NCBI RefSeq assembly: GCF_043951915.1
Contig: NZ_JBINJD010000001.1
Coordinates: 1 to 64,000, forward strand
Direction of reading: 5' to 3'
Source: Alienimonas sp043951915
GTDB taxonomy: Bacteria; Planctomycetota; Planctomycetia; Planctomycetales; Planctomycetaceae
Length of the DNA stretch: 64,000 bases
The notes beneath the pieces are model-generated. The model made no database searches and was not told the origin of the DNA. It saw only the letters and a list, made by a program, of their open reading frames with translations. A program made the translations under genes and the position numbers. Shown here one piece after another: positions 8,337 through 17,097 of the stretch; positions within the stretch are counted from its first letter, which is position 1, and each line of letters starts with the position of its first letter.

Positions 8337-9137
8337 ATGCCCCCGCCCGCCGCCGCGCCGCCGCGTTGTTCCAGCCTTCCGCCCTGCTGCGACGGCGACG
8401 GGGCGTTCGTCCCGGAGCCGCCCACCGCCTCGGACGGCGGCGGGGTGAGCCGCCGCACGTTTCTCGGGGCCGGCTCGGCCGGCGTCGCCCTCGCCTCCTC
8501 CGGCGGAGCGGCCGCCGGGGGGACCGCGGTCGAAGCCGAAGACGGCGAGCCCGGCGACGCGGTCCCGGTTCGCTTCACCCTCAACGGCGAGCGCCGCTCC
8601 GAGACGTTCGATCCGCGGGTGACGCTCGTGGACCTGCTTCGCGAACGCCTGGGTCTGACGGGCACGAAAAAGGGCTGCGATCACGGCTCCTGCGGTTCGT
8701 GCACCGTGCACATTCAGCGGCCCGGCGACGCGGCCCCGACGCGGCAGCTCTCCTGCCTCACGTTTGCCGCGACGCTCGACGGGGCGGAGGTGACCACCAT
8801 CGAAGGGCTGCCGGCCTCCGTGGGGGCCCAGGGCGAAGCGCTGCACCCGCTCCTGGAGGCGTTCCTCCGCTGCGACGCCTACCAGTGCGGCTACTGCACG
8901 CCGGGGCAGATCATGAGCGCCGCCGCATTGCTGAAGGAGGACCCGAGCGGCGGCGGGCACGCCGGCAGCCGGGAGCAGGTCCGCGAGTGGATGAGCGGCA
9001 ACCTCTGCCGTTGCGGGGCCTATCCGAACATCGTCTCCGCCGTCCGCCAAACGGCCGGGGAGGAGCCGGAGGAGGATCCGTCCGCCGCGGTGACGATTCT
9101 GCCTCCCGTCGACGCCCAGACGTCCAGGGAGGACTGA
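8337..9137 (+). CDS. paoA: aldehyde oxidoreductase [2Fe-2S] subunit, Tat-exported (PaoA type)
   Basis: A 266-residue iron-sulfur subunit of a xanthine-oxidase-family molybdoenzyme. The start at ATG 8337 leaves an n-region, then a Tat motif SRRTFLGAG and a hydrophobic Ala/Gly stretch, so the complex is probably exported folded to the periplasm. The plant-type ferredoxin domain carries GCDHGSCGSC (about residues 113-122) and LSCLTF. The second [2Fe-2S] domain carries CGYCTPGQ and NLCRCG. The domain order matches E. coli PaoA (YagT). It transfers electrons from the Mo subunit to the FAD subunit. The next gene starts 3 bases after its stop. The specific substrate cannot be read from sequence. Confidence 0.92.
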   Translation: MPPPAAAPPRCSSLPPCCDGDGAFVPEPPTASDGGGVSRRTFLGAGSAGVALASSGGAAAGGTAVEAEDGEPGDAVPVRFTLNGERRSETFDPRVTLVDLLRERLGLTGTKKGCDHGSCGSCTVHIQRPGDAAPTRQLSCLTFAATLDGAEVTTIEGLPASVGAQGEALHPLLEAFLRCDAYQCGYCTPGQIMSAAALLKEDPSGGGHAGSREQVREWMSGNLCRCGAYPNIVSAVRQTAGEEPEEDPSAAVTILPPVDAQTSRED

Positions 9138-9140
9138 TCA

Positions 9141-10163
9141 ATGGTGCCCTTCACGCTCTCCGGCGACCCCGTCCCGGCCGACGCCGGATCTTCCGCCGCC
9201 TATTTGGCGGGCGGAACTACGATGGCGGACCTGATGAAGTTGAACGTCCTCACCCCGGAGGTGGTGACGTTCGTCCGTCCGGCCCTCTCCGCCGAGGTGA
9301 CCGAGCAGGCCGACGGCCTGCGGGTCGGCGCCGGCTGCACGATGGCGGCGCTCGCGGATCATCCGGTCGTCCGCGCAAAGCTGCCGGCGGTGCGGCACGC
9401 GCTGATCCTCGCGGCCTCCCCGCAAATCCGCAACTTGGCGACCGTCGGCGGGAACCTGCTCCAGCGAACCCGTTGCCCCTACTTCCGGCACACGGAATAC
9501 CGCTGCAACAAGCGGGAGCCCGGCTCCGGCTGCGACGCGCAGGAGGAGGGGGCGGACCGCTCGCTGATGGCCGTGCTCGGCGTCTCGGACCGCTGCATTG
9601 CCAACTACCCGGGCGACTTCGCCGTTGCCTTCGCGGCCCTCGGCGGCTCCGTCGAGACGGAGCATCAGGACGGCCGCCGCACGATCCCGGCAACCGACCT
9701 GCATCGGCTCCCGGGCGACGAACCGCACGAGGAAACCGTGCTGCGGCCCGGGGAACTGATCACGCACCTCCGCCTCCCGCTGTCGCCCGCCGCGGCGAAC
9801 GGGTGGTACTGCAAGGTGCGGGAGCGGAGCAGCTACGCCTTCGCCCTCGCCAGTGCCGCAGTCGGACTGGAACTGGACGGGGATGCGGTCAAGAGCTGCC
9901 ACGTCGCCCTCGGCGGCGTGGGCGTGAAGCCGTGGCGCTCCCCGGAGGCGGAAGCGGCACTAACCGGCGGGCCGGCGACCGACGAGGCGTTCGCGGTCGC
10001 CGCCGAGGCCGCCCTCGCCCCCGCGAGCCCGCCGGAGGGCACGGAATACAAGGTGAAACTGGCGAAGCGGACCCTCGTCTACGCCCTCCAGCGACTCCGC
10101 GACGAGGGTCCGCCCGACGACGCCACGCTGTTCGCCCTCCAGCACGGTCGCGAATTCGGCTGA
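9141..10163 (+). CDS. paoB: aldehyde oxidoreductase FAD-binding subunit (PaoB type)
   Basis: A 340-residue FAD subunit of the xanthine oxidase family. FAD-binding motifs are AGGTTMADLMKLNV near residue 28 and ATVGGNLLQRTRCPYF near residue 100. An extra cysteine cluster around RTRCPYFRHTEYRCNKREPG and GCDA is seen. It is the hallmark of the PaoB/YagS and 4-hydroxybenzoyl-CoA reductase subgroup, where an additional [4Fe-4S] cluster is bound. The C-terminal CO-dehydrogenase-flavoprotein domain is present (VKLAKRTLVYAL). It is tightly placed between paoA and the Mo subunit gene (65-base gap). The acceptor of the electrons is not evident. Confidence 0.92.
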   Translation: MVPFTLSGDPVPADAGSSAAYLAGGTTMADLMKLNVLTPEVVTFVRPALSAEVTEQADGLRVGAGCTMAALADHPVVRAKLPAVRHALILAASPQIRNLATVGGNLLQRTRCPYFRHTEYRCNKREPGSGCDAQEEGADRSLMAVLGVSDRCIANYPGDFAVAFAALGGSVETEHQDGRRTIPATDLHRLPGDEPHEETVLRPGELITHLRLPLSPAAANGWYCKVRERSSYAFALASAAVGLELDGDAVKSCHVALGGVGVKPWRSPEAEAALTGGPATDEAFAVAAEAALAPASPPEGTEYKVKLAKRTLVYALQRLRDEGPPDDATLFALQHGREFG

Positions 10164-10228
10164 GACCTCCCGCTCTCCTCGCCGCCCGTCCGCGGTTCGC
10201 TCCGCCGCCCCTCGCCCGCCCCCCGCCG

Positions 10229-12532
10229 ATGTTCTTCGTCGACAAATCCGACACGGCCTTCGCCCCGCTGCCCCGCCTCGCTGACGAGAAGGGGGCGATC
10301 GGCCGTCCGAAGGTCCGCCGCACCGGACGGGCGAAGGTCACCGGCACGGCCGCCTACACCGCGGAGCGCGACGGCCGGCACAGCCCCGATTCGTTTCCCG
10401 GCCTGCTGCACGCGGTCGCGGTGCCGGCGACGATCGCCAAGGGGCGCGTGACGGCGATCGACGCGTCGGCCGCCGAGGCGATGGCCGGCGTCCGCCACGT
10501 GCTCACCCCCGCGAACAGCCCGAAGATCAAGGTACCGGAGGGCGCGGGCGGGCTGTCGTTCCAAAGCGTCGAACCCGCCGGCCCCGCGGGCGCGGAGTCG
10601 CAGGAGATCGTCCACGCCGGCCAGTACGTGGCGGCGGTGATCGCCGACAGCTTCGAGGCGGCCCGCGACGGGGCGATGGCCGTGAAGGTGAGTTACGAGG
10701 AGGAGCCGAACCCGCTGATCGCCATCGAGGCCGTCCGCGGCAGCCAGGAACGCCCGGAGAGCCTGATGGGCGACCCTCCGGTAATGGAGGAGGGCGACGC
10801 CGAGGCCGCCCTCAGGGAGGCGCCGCTGCGCATCGATCAGCAGTACAAGACGGACACGAATCACCACAACCCGATCGAGCCGCACGCCACGATCGCGGCG
10901 TTCCGCCGGGACGACGACGGCTCGGAGACGCTTTCGGTCCGCGACACGACGCAGAACCTTTACGGCACCCGCGGTTCGCTGGCGGAGGCGTTCGGGCTGA
11001 AGCCGGAGCAGGTCGAGGTCGTCTGCGACTACGTCGGCGGGGCGTTCGGCTCCAAGGGGGTGATGTGGCCGCAGGCCCTGCTGGCCTGCAAATGCGCGAA
11101 GCTGGCCGGGGCGCCGGTCAAGCTGGTCGTCACCCGCCGGCAGCTCTACGGCGGGACGGGCTTTCGCTCCCCCACGCTGCAGCGGGTGGGGCTCGCGGCG
11201 AAGGAGGACGGCACGCTCACCGGCATCCTGCACGAGGGGCTCACGATCACCAGCATCCGCGACAATTACAGTGACGCCGTGGTGATGGCGACGAAGGTGA
11301 TGTACGCCGCCCCCAACCGCCGGCTCGCTCAGCGGCAAGGACGGTTGAACACGCAGTTGCCCACTTTCATGCGGGCTCCGGCAGAGACGCCGGGGATGTT
11401 TCCGCTCGAGTGCGCCATGGACGAACTGGCGGAGGCCGCCGGGCTCGATCCGATCGAACTGCGGGTGCGGAACGAACCCGAAAAGGACCCGACGACCGGC
11501 AAGCCGTTCTCAGACCGAAGATTCGTGGAGTGCCTGCGGGCCGGGGCGGAGCGCTTCGGCTGGGCCGACCGCCCCCTCAAGCCCCGGCAGCGCCGGGAGG
11601 GGCGCTGGCTGATCGGGACCGGCGTCGCCGCGGCGACCTATCCGGCCTTCGGCTTCCCCACGGAGGTCGAACTGACGATCCGGGCGAACGGCAGCGTGCG
11701 GGCTGTCTGCGCCACCCACGAACTGGGCACCGGCACCGCGACCGTGCAGGCCCAGACGACGGCGGACCTGCTCGGCGTGCCGGCCGGGCGGGTGACGTTC
11801 GACCTCGGCACGACCGCCTACCCTAAGGGCGGCGTCTCCGGCGGCAGCGCCACGACGCTTTCCGTCGGCTCCGCCCTCCGCGACGCCGCCGAAAAGCTGA
11901 AGGCCGCGCTGGTCCAACACGCCCCCGCCGAGTCGCCGCTGTCCGGCGCGAAGCCGGACGACGTCTCGTTCGACTCCGGCAAGCTGGTCCTCACGGAATC
12001 CGGCGAGGGCGAGGCGCTGGAGGACCTGCTCGAGGAGGCCGATCGGGCGGAACTGTCCGCGAAGGGCCGCTACTCCCCCGGCGAGAGCGATTACTCCAAG
12101 CACAGCTTCGGCGCCACGTTCGTCGAGGTGGGCGTCGACGAGGAGTTCGGTTTGGTCCGCGTCCGCCGGATGCTGGGGTGCTACGCCTGCGGCACGATCC
12201 TCAACCGCAAGCTCGGCCGCAGCCAGTTTCTCGGGGGGATGGTGATGGGCATCGGCTCCGGCCTGCTGGAGGTCACCCACCACGACACGCGGCTCGCTCG
12301 CTGGACAAACGACAACCTCGCCGAGTATCACGTGCCGGTGAACGCGGACGTCCCCGACATCGACGTGATGTGGATCGACGCCCCGGACTTCAACGCCTCC
12401 CCCATCGGAGCGAAGGGCATCGGCGAGATCGGCATCACCGGCGTCAACGCGGCGTTCGCCAACGCCGTCTGGCACGCGACGGGCAAGCGTCACCGCAGCT
12501 GCCCGATCACCCCCGAGATGGTGATGGCTTGA
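10229..12532 (+). CDS. paoC: aldehyde oxidoreductase molybdopterin-binding subunit (PaoC type)
   Basis: A 767-residue molybdenum-binding catalytic subunit. The start was set at ATG 10229; the frame is open much further upstream, but that part overlaps paoA and paoB and is not coding. The N-terminal hammerhead domain begins at IGRPKVRRTGRAKVTGTAAY. Mo-pterin binding motifs include GGAFGSKG and MRAPAETPGMF. The base-catalyst Glu733 is in GIGEIGITG near the C-terminus. It oxidises an aldehyde or N-heterocycle using water. Family alignment suggests the PaoC-like branch that uses the cytosine-dinucleotide cofactor, consistent with mocA and xdhC downstream. Its TGA stop overlaps the TTG start of moaA. 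Confidence 0.92.
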   Translation: MFFVDKSDTAFAPLPRLADEKGAIGRPKVRRTGRAKVTGTAAYTAERDGRHSPDSFPGLLHAVAVPATIAKGRVTAIDASAAEAMAGVRHVLTPANSPKIKVPEGAGGLSFQSVEPAGPAGAESQEIVHAGQYVAAVIADSFEAARDGAMAVKVSYEEEPNPLIAIEAVRGSQERPESLMGDPPVMEEGDAEAALREAPLRIDQQYKTDTNHHNPIEPHATIAAFRRDDDGSETLSVRDTTQNLYGTRGSLAEAFGLKPEQVEVVCDYVGGAFGSKGVMWPQALLACKCAKLAGAPVKLVVTRRQLYGGTGFRSPTLQRVGLAAKEDGTLTGILHEGLTITSIRDNYSDAVVMATKVMYAAPNRRLAQRQGRLNTQLPTFMRAPAETPGMFPLECAMDELAEAAGLDPIELRVRNEPEKDPTTGKPFSDRRFVECLRAGAERFGWADRPLKPRQRREGRWLIGTGVAAATYPAFGFPTEVELTIRANGSVRAVCATHELGTGTATVQAQTTADLLGVPAGRVTFDLGTTAYPKGGVSGGSATTLSVGSALRDAAEKLKAALVQHAPAESPLSGAKPDDVSFDSGKLVLTESGEGEALEDLLEEADRAELSAKGRYSPGESDYSKHSFGATFVEVGVDEEFGLVRVRRMLGCYACGTILNRKLGRSQFLGGMVMGIGSGLLEVTHHDTRLARWTNDNLAEYHVPVNADVPDIDVMWIDAPDFNASPIGAKGIGEIGITGVNAAFANAVWHATGKRHRSCPITPEMVMA

Positions 12533-13587
12533 CGAGTCTGCCCATCCTGTCCGGGACGCCCGCTTTCGAAGCGGCGTCCGGCTCGCCGTCGACGACGATC
12601 GTCGACCGCCTGACCGATCGATACGCCCGTACCTTCCGCAGCCTGCGGGTGTCGCTGACGCCGGCCTGCAATTTCGCCTGCGTGTACTGCCGGCCGGCGG
12701 ACCATCGCACCTTCAAGCACGGTTCGGAGCTCCTGAGCCTCGGCGAGATCGCCCGGGTCGTCCAGGTCGCCGCGGGGCTCGGCTTTCGCAAGGTCCGGCT
12801 GACCGGCGGCGAGCCGCTGGTCCGGCCGCACGTGCCGGACCTCGTCGCCGATCTGAAGTCGATCCCCGGCGTCCGGCAGGTCGCGCTGACGACGAACGGC
12901 TCGCTGCTGCCCCGGCACGCCGCCCGGCTGCGGTCGGCGGGGCTGGACCGGGTGAACGTCTCGCTGGATTCGCTGAACCGGGAAGCGGCCGCCAAACTGG
13001 CCGGCCGCGACGTGCTGTCCGATGTGCTGGAGGGCCTCGACGCCGCCGCGGAGGCCGGCCTGCCGGTCAAGCTGAACGTCGTGCCGGTCCGCGGCGTGAA
13101 CGACCACGAATGCCTCGACCTGGCGCTGTACGGGGCGGAGCGCGGTTGGGAGGTGCGGTTCATCGAATACATGCCGATGGGGCTCGTCGCCCGGTCGCTG
13201 CCGGACGCCACCGTGCCCACGGCCGAACTGCGGGAACGGCTGTCGGAACGGTTCGACCTCCGCCCCGACCCCGAGGTGCCCGCCAGCGACCCCGCCCGCG
13301 GCTGGGTCTGTCGTCGCACCGGCGCCCGGATCGGGTTCATCTCCAGCCTGACCGAGAACTTCTGCGCCGCCTGCGACCGCATGCGGCTGACCGCTGAGGG
13401 ACAGCTCCGCCCGTGTCTGCATCAGGACGTCGGCGTCGACCTGCGGGAGCCGTTGCGGGCCAGGGCGACCGACGACGAATTAGCCGCCCTCTTCCAGAGG
13501 TCGGCCGACCGGAAGTGGGCGGGCCACGAGATGACCGCCGCCGAACCGCGCTTCTCGGAGCGGGACATGATCTCGCTGGGGGGCTGA
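12529..13587 (+). CDS. moaA: GTP 3',8-cyclase MoaA
   Basis: A 352-residue radical-SAM enzyme catalysing the first step of molybdopterin synthesis, GTP to 3',8-cyclo-GTP. The SAM cluster is Cys47/Cys51/Cys54 (PACNFACVYC). The second C-terminal cluster is Cys279/Cys282/Cys296 (NFCAACDRMR ... RPCL). The C-terminus ends in the Gly-Gly needed for activity. No ATG precedes the conserved region in frame. The best start is TTG 12529, which overlaps the paoC stop as TTGA and suggests translational coupling. Being inside the enzyme operon rather than in a separate moa locus is unusual. Confidence 0.93.
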   Translation: MTSLPILSGTPAFEAASGSPSTTIVDRLTDRYARTFRSLRVSLTPACNFACVYCRPADHRTFKHGSELLSLGEIARVVQVAAGLGFRKVRLTGGEPLVRPHVPDLVADLKSIPGVRQVALTTNGSLLPRHAARLRSAGLDRVNVSLDSLNREAAAKLAGRDVLSDVLEGLDAAAEAGLPVKLNVVPVRGVNDHECLDLALYGAERGWEVRFIEYMPMGLVARSLPDATVPTAELRERLSERFDLRPDPEVPASDPARGWVCRRTGARIGFISSLTENFCAACDRMRLTAEGQLRPCLHQDVGVDLREPLRARATDDELAALFQRSADRKWAGHEMTAAEPRFSERDMISLGG

Positions 13588-13591
13588 GGCG

Positions 13592-14539
13592 GTGCGGAGC
13601 CTGCGGGAGGTGCTGGCGTTCGCGGACCGCCTGGAGCCCGGCGAGACCGCCGCGGTTTGCACCGTCGTCCGCGTGACCGGCAGCGCCTACGGCCGGCCCG
13701 GCGCCCGGCTGATCCTCACGCCGGACGGGCGGCGGGCCGGGTACGTCTCCGGCGGGTGCCTGGAGAAGGAACTGGCCCGGCGGGTCTGGGACGCGACGGC
13801 TGAGGGGCCCCGAACGCTTGCCTTCGACACCCGCGGCAACCCCCGCGACCCGGGCGGCGCCTACAACGCCGGCTGCGACGGCGTGATCGAGGTGCTCTGC
13901 GAACGGCTGGACGGAGTTGAGGCGGGGAACGATCCGGGCGGCCTGCGGGCGGCGCGGCAGGCCGTGGAGACCGGTGAGCCGGTGCATCGCACGGCGGCGG
14001 GGTTTGACGAGGTGATCGAACCGCCGCGACCGCTGACGATCTTCGGGGCCGGCGACGACGCCCGTCCGCTGTGCGAACTGGCCGGCGTGATGGGCTGGGC
14101 GGTCACGGTCGTCGCCAAGCAGCCGGACCTCGCCGTGCCCGCCCGATTCCCCGACGCGGAGCGGGTACTGTGCGCCGATCCGGCGACGGTTCTCGACCGG
14201 CTCGCCCTCCGCCCGCACGCCGCCGCGGTCGGGCTGACGCACGACTACGAGGGCGACGTTCGCCTGCTCCCCGGGCTGCTGAACAGCGAGATCGGCTACG
14301 TCGGCCTGCTCGGCCCGAAGCGGCGGGCCGGCCGTCTGATGACCGACCTGCACGCCGCCGGCCGCCTGCCGCCGCCGGACCGGCTAGGGAAACTTCGCAC
14401 GCCGGTCGGGTTGGACCTGGGGGCGAGAAATCCGGAAGAGATCGCCGCGGCGGTCGTCGCCGAGATCGTCGCCCATTTCCGCGGCCGCGGCGGCGGGTTC
14501 CTCTCCGACCGGGACGCTCCAATCCACGACCCCGGCTGA
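13592..14539 (+). CDS. xdhC: XdhC-family molybdoenzyme maturation chaperone
   Basis: A 315-residue XdhC/CoxI-family protein with a GTG start, 4 bases after moaA. The N-terminal XdhC_CoxI domain includes VTGSAYGRPGARLILTPDGR and VSGGCLEKEL. The C-terminal Rossmann-like XdhC_C domain starts at LTIFGAGDDARPLCELAG and includes YVGLLGPKRR. Family role: it binds the mature Mo cofactor, protects it during sulfuration and inserts it into the partner enzyme. E. coli PaoD does this for PaoABC. Position in the operon supports service to PaoABC. Confidence 0.92.
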   Translation: MRSLREVLAFADRLEPGETAAVCTVVRVTGSAYGRPGARLILTPDGRRAGYVSGGCLEKELARRVWDATAEGPRTLAFDTRGNPRDPGGAYNAGCDGVIEVLCERLDGVEAGNDPGGLRAARQAVETGEPVHRTAAGFDEVIEPPRPLTIFGAGDDARPLCELAGVMGWAVTVVAKQPDLAVPARFPDAERVLCADPATVLDRLALRPHAAAVGLTHDYEGDVRLLPGLLNSEIGYVGLLGPKRRAGRLMTDLHAAGRLPPPDRLGKLRTPVGLDLGARNPEEIAAAVVAEIVAHFRGRGGGFLSDRDAPIHDPG

Positions 14540-14607
14540 CTGGGAGCCGTCCCGCGGCCGCACTTCTCGCCCCGTCGCCGCTGGGCAAACGCCGCGGCAG
14601 CCCCACA

Positions 14608-15255
14608 ATGGCCCCGATGCCCCGTCCCGGACTGCCGCAGAAGCTCGCCCCGGTCGACGACTGCGCCGCAATCGTGCTGGCCGCGGGGGCGTCGAGTCGG
14701 TTCGGCTCGCCCAAGCCGCTGGCGCCGTGGGGCGAGGGGACGCTGCTCGAGCAGGCCGTCCACGCCGCCGAGGCCGCCGGCTGCTGGCCGATCGTCGTGG
14801 TGGTCGGCTGCGACGCCGCCCGGGTGGCGCGGGCCGTTCCGGCCGCGGCGGCCGTGGCGATCAACCCCCGCTGGGCTGAGGGGCAGGGGACGAGTCTCGC
14901 CGCCGGCTTCGAGGCCCTCGCCGGCGGTCAGGAGCCGACCCGCACGCTGATCCTGCCCGTCGATCTGCCCCGCGTCGGTCCGGACGAACTGAAACAGGTG
15001 ATCACGGCGAGCAAAACCGAGGGCGTCGCCGCCGCCGCGGCGAGCTTTCCCGACGGCGCCGGCGGGGAGGCGTTCGGCCCGCCCGTCTGCGTGACGCCGT
15101 CGCTCTACCAGGCGTTGCGGGACTGCACGCCGGAGGGCGGGGCGAAGCCGATCCTCGCTGGGCTGGGCGACGGGCTCGCCCGGGCGCCGCTGCCGGCCGC
15201 CGCGGAGGACGTGGACACCCCCGCCGACCTCGCCGCCGCGCAAGCCGCCTCCTGA
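14608..15255 (+). CDS. mocA: molybdenum cofactor nucleotidyltransferase, MocA/MobA-like
   Basis: A 215-residue NTP-transferase. The GT-A/pyrophosphorylase signature IVLAAGASSRFGSPKPL lies near residues 23-39, and the metal-binding LILPVDLPRV is seen. The family includes MocA (adds CMP to Mo-molybdopterin), MobA (GMP) and PucB. Next to a PaoABC-type enzyme with XdhC, the MocA function is the most economical reading. The start ATG 14608 was chosen because upstream sequence overlaps xdhC; a second ATG lies at 14617. The stop overlaps the moaD start. Confidence 0.85.
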   Translation: MAPMPRPGLPQKLAPVDDCAAIVLAAGASSRFGSPKPLAPWGEGTLLEQAVHAAEAAGCWPIVVVVGCDAARVARAVPAAAAVAINPRWAEGQGTSLAAGFEALAGGQEPTRTLILPVDLPRVGPDELKQVITASKTEGVAAAAASFPDGAGGEAFGPPVCVTPSLYQALRDCTPEGGAKPILAGLGDGLARAPLPAAAEDVDTPADLAAAQAAS

Positions 15256-15548
15256 TGAGTTCTCCCCCCGATTCGCCCCTCTCCGCCCCGGCGAGGACCG
15301 GCCGCACCGTTGAGGTCCGACTGTTCGGCCCGCAGGCCCGCTTGGCGGGGGCGGACCGGGTGGCGGTGCCGGCGCCGCAAACGGCAACGGTCGCCGACCT
15401 GAGAGCCGCGCTCTCCGCTGCCTGCGAGCCGCTGCGGCCCTCGTTGAAGAACAGCCGCTTCGCCGTCGATCATGAGTACGTTGCGGACGACGCCCTGATC
15501 CCGTCGGGGGCGGAGGTGGCGCTGATCGGCCTGGTGAGCGGCGGATGA
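15255..15548 (+). CDS. moaD: molybdopterin synthase sulfur-carrier subunit MoaD
   Basis: A 97-residue ubiquitin-fold protein ending in LVSGG. The terminal Gly-Gly is adenylated and thiocarboxylated to carry sulfur to molybdopterin synthase. The core fits the family (VEVRLFGPQARLAGADRV, VADLRAAL, FAVDHEYV). The ATG start shares a base with the mocA stop (TGATG), and the stop overlaps the moaE start as ATGA. No separate moeB activating enzyme is in the window. Confidence 0.93.
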   Translation: MSSPPDSPLSAPARTGRTVEVRLFGPQARLAGADRVAVPAPQTATVADLRAALSAACEPLRPSLKNSRFAVDHEYVADDALIPSGAEVALIGLVSGG

Positions 15549-15943
15549 GCGTCCCGGTTCCCCCCGTCCGCCTGCACGACGGCCCGCTGCCGACGGACGG
15601 CCCCGACGCGTCCCCCGGCTGCGGGGCCGTGCTCACCTTTGAAGGCATCGTGCGGCCGATGGAGCCGGACGGCGCCGAGACCCGGCCGCTGGCTGCGCTC
15701 CGATACGAGGCCTACGAGCCGATGACGAGCCGGGAGCTGGACCGCCTGCGGGCAGCCTGCGCCGAGGAGTTCGGGGCGACGCTGGCGGTGGAGCACAGCG
15801 TTGGCGAGGTGCCGGTGGGGGCGTGCAGCTTCCGACTGCGGGTGGCGACGCCCCACCGGGCGGCGGCGCTGGCCTGTTGCGGAGCGTTCGTCGACCGGAT
15901 GAAACGGGACGTGCCGCTCTGGAAGGTCCCGGTGTGGGCGTGA
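15545..15943 (+). CDS. moaE: molybdopterin synthase catalytic subunit MoaE
   Basis: A 132-residue MoaE that converts cyclic pyranopterin monophosphate to molybdopterin with MoaD thiocarboxylate. Family features are visible: GAVLTFEGIVRP, ALRYEAYEPM, EHSVGEVPVG and the catalytic C-terminal motif MKRDVPLWKVP. Lys120 and Lys127 correspond to the active-site lysines. It overlaps moaD by 4 bases and the transporter gene by 4 bases, so tight co-translation is expected. Confidence 0.95.
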   Translation: MSVPVPPVRLHDGPLPTDGPDASPGCGAVLTFEGIVRPMEPDGAETRPLAALRYEAYEPMTSRELDRLRAACAEEFGATLAVEHSVGEVPVGACSFRLRVATPHRAAALACCGAFVDRMKRDVPLWKVPVWA

Positions 15944-17097
15944 CGGCGCCCGATGCGGCGACGGTCGAAGCGGAAGACGGGCGACGACTGCGGTTCGGCC
16001 CGGCGGAGTGGTCCGGCGGGCTGGGGGACCTCGGCACGTTCCTACCGGTGACGGTGTCGCTCTGTCTGGTGTGCGAACTGAACCTCGCCGCCGTGATGAT
16101 TTGGGCGGGCCTGTTGAACGCGGTGACCGGCCTGCTGTTCCGGCAACCGATCCCCGTGCAGCCGATGAAAGCGATCGCGGCCCTGGCGATCGCCGGCGGC
16201 CTGACCGCCGGCGCGGTGCGGACCGCGGGGGTGGGGACGGGGCTCGTCGTCCTGTTACTAGGCGTGCTCGGCGTCGCGGACCGGCTGGGCCGCTGGATTC
16301 CCGCGGCCGTGGTGCGGGGCCTGCAGTTTGGCGTCGGGGCGGCGCTGGCGATCCGCGGCGGCCGATGGCTGCTGGAGGACGCCGCCTCGTTCTGGCTCGC
16401 CGCCCCCGTCTCCGCGGCCGTGCTGCTGGCGCCGCGCTGGCCGCGGGTTCCGCTACTGGTCATCGTCGTGGCCGCCGGGCTGACGGCCGGGGCCCTGGTG
16501 GACGGGACCGCGGCGCCGACGCCGCCGTTCATGGCGCTCCCGACGGAGGCGGAATGGCGGACCGGGATGCTCGAACTGGCGCCGGCCCAGCTTCCGCTGA
16601 CGCTGCTCAACAGCGTGGTGGCCGTCTGCCTGCTGTCGGCCGACTACTTTCCGGGCCGCGGCGTCTCGCCGGGGAAGATGGCAAGCTCCGTGGGGGCGAT
16701 GAACCTGCTCGCCGTCCCGCTGGGCGGGATGCCCGTCTGCCACGGCGCCGGCGGGCTGGCGGCCCAGTACCACTTCGGCGCCCGCACCGGGGGGGCGGTG
16801 GTTCTTCTCGGCGGAATGAAGATCGCCGCGGGGCTCGCCCTGCTGCTCGTCCCGGCGGGGGCGATCACGGCCTTTCCGCGGCCGATCCTCGCCGTGCTGC
16901 TGCTCGCCGCCGGCTGGCGACTGGCGAGCGCCGCCGGAGCGATGCGGGGCGGCACGGGCGTCGCCGTAACGGTCGCCACCGGGGCCGGCGTCGCGTTCGC
17001 CGGCACGCTCTGGGGCGTGGGCGGGGGACTGCTGCTCTGGCTCGCCCTGCGGACGACGCGACGGTTCGTTAGCCGCCCTCCTGCAGAGAGCGGCTAA
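15940..17097 (+). CDS. MOT1-family molybdate/sulfate transporter
   Basis: A 385-residue polytopic membrane protein with about ten hydrophobic segments. Conserved MOT1 motifs are LGDLGTFLPVTVSL (about residue 27), RQPIPVQPMKAIAALAI and MPVCHGAGGLAAQYHFGAR. The family is distantly related to SulP transporters, and characterised eukaryotic members take up molybdate with high affinity. The GTG start at 15940 overlaps the moaE stop (GTGA). As the last gene of an operon devoted to a Mo enzyme and its cofactor, molybdate uptake is the likely job. The C-terminal codons and TAA stop lie inside a hairpin repeat (17067-17099). Confidence 0.88.
   Translation: MTAPDAATVEAEDGRRLRFGPAEWSGGLGDLGTFLPVTVSLCLVCELNLAAVMIWAGLLNAVTGLLFRQPIPVQPMKAIAALAIAGGLTAGAVRTAGVGTGLVVLLLGVLGVADRLGRWIPAAVVRGLQFGVGAALAIRGGRWLLEDAASFWLAAPVSAAVLLAPRWPRVPLLVIVVAAGLTAGALVDGTAAPTPPFMALPTEAEWRTGMLELAPAQLPLTLLNSVVAVCLLSADYFPGRGVSPGKMASSVGAMNLLAVPLGGMPVCHGAGGLAAQYHFGARTGGAVVLLGGMKIAAGLALLLVPAGAITAFPRPILAVLLLAAGWRLASAAGAMRGGTGVAVTVATGAGVAFAGTLWGVGGGLLLWLALRTTRRFVSRPPAESG

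Noticed and set aside
8165..10228. Upstream part of a 1455-codon open frame ending in PaoC
   Set aside because: It overlaps paoA and paoB in another frame and is Arg/Gly/Pro-rich without protein character; only the part from ATG 10229 is coding.
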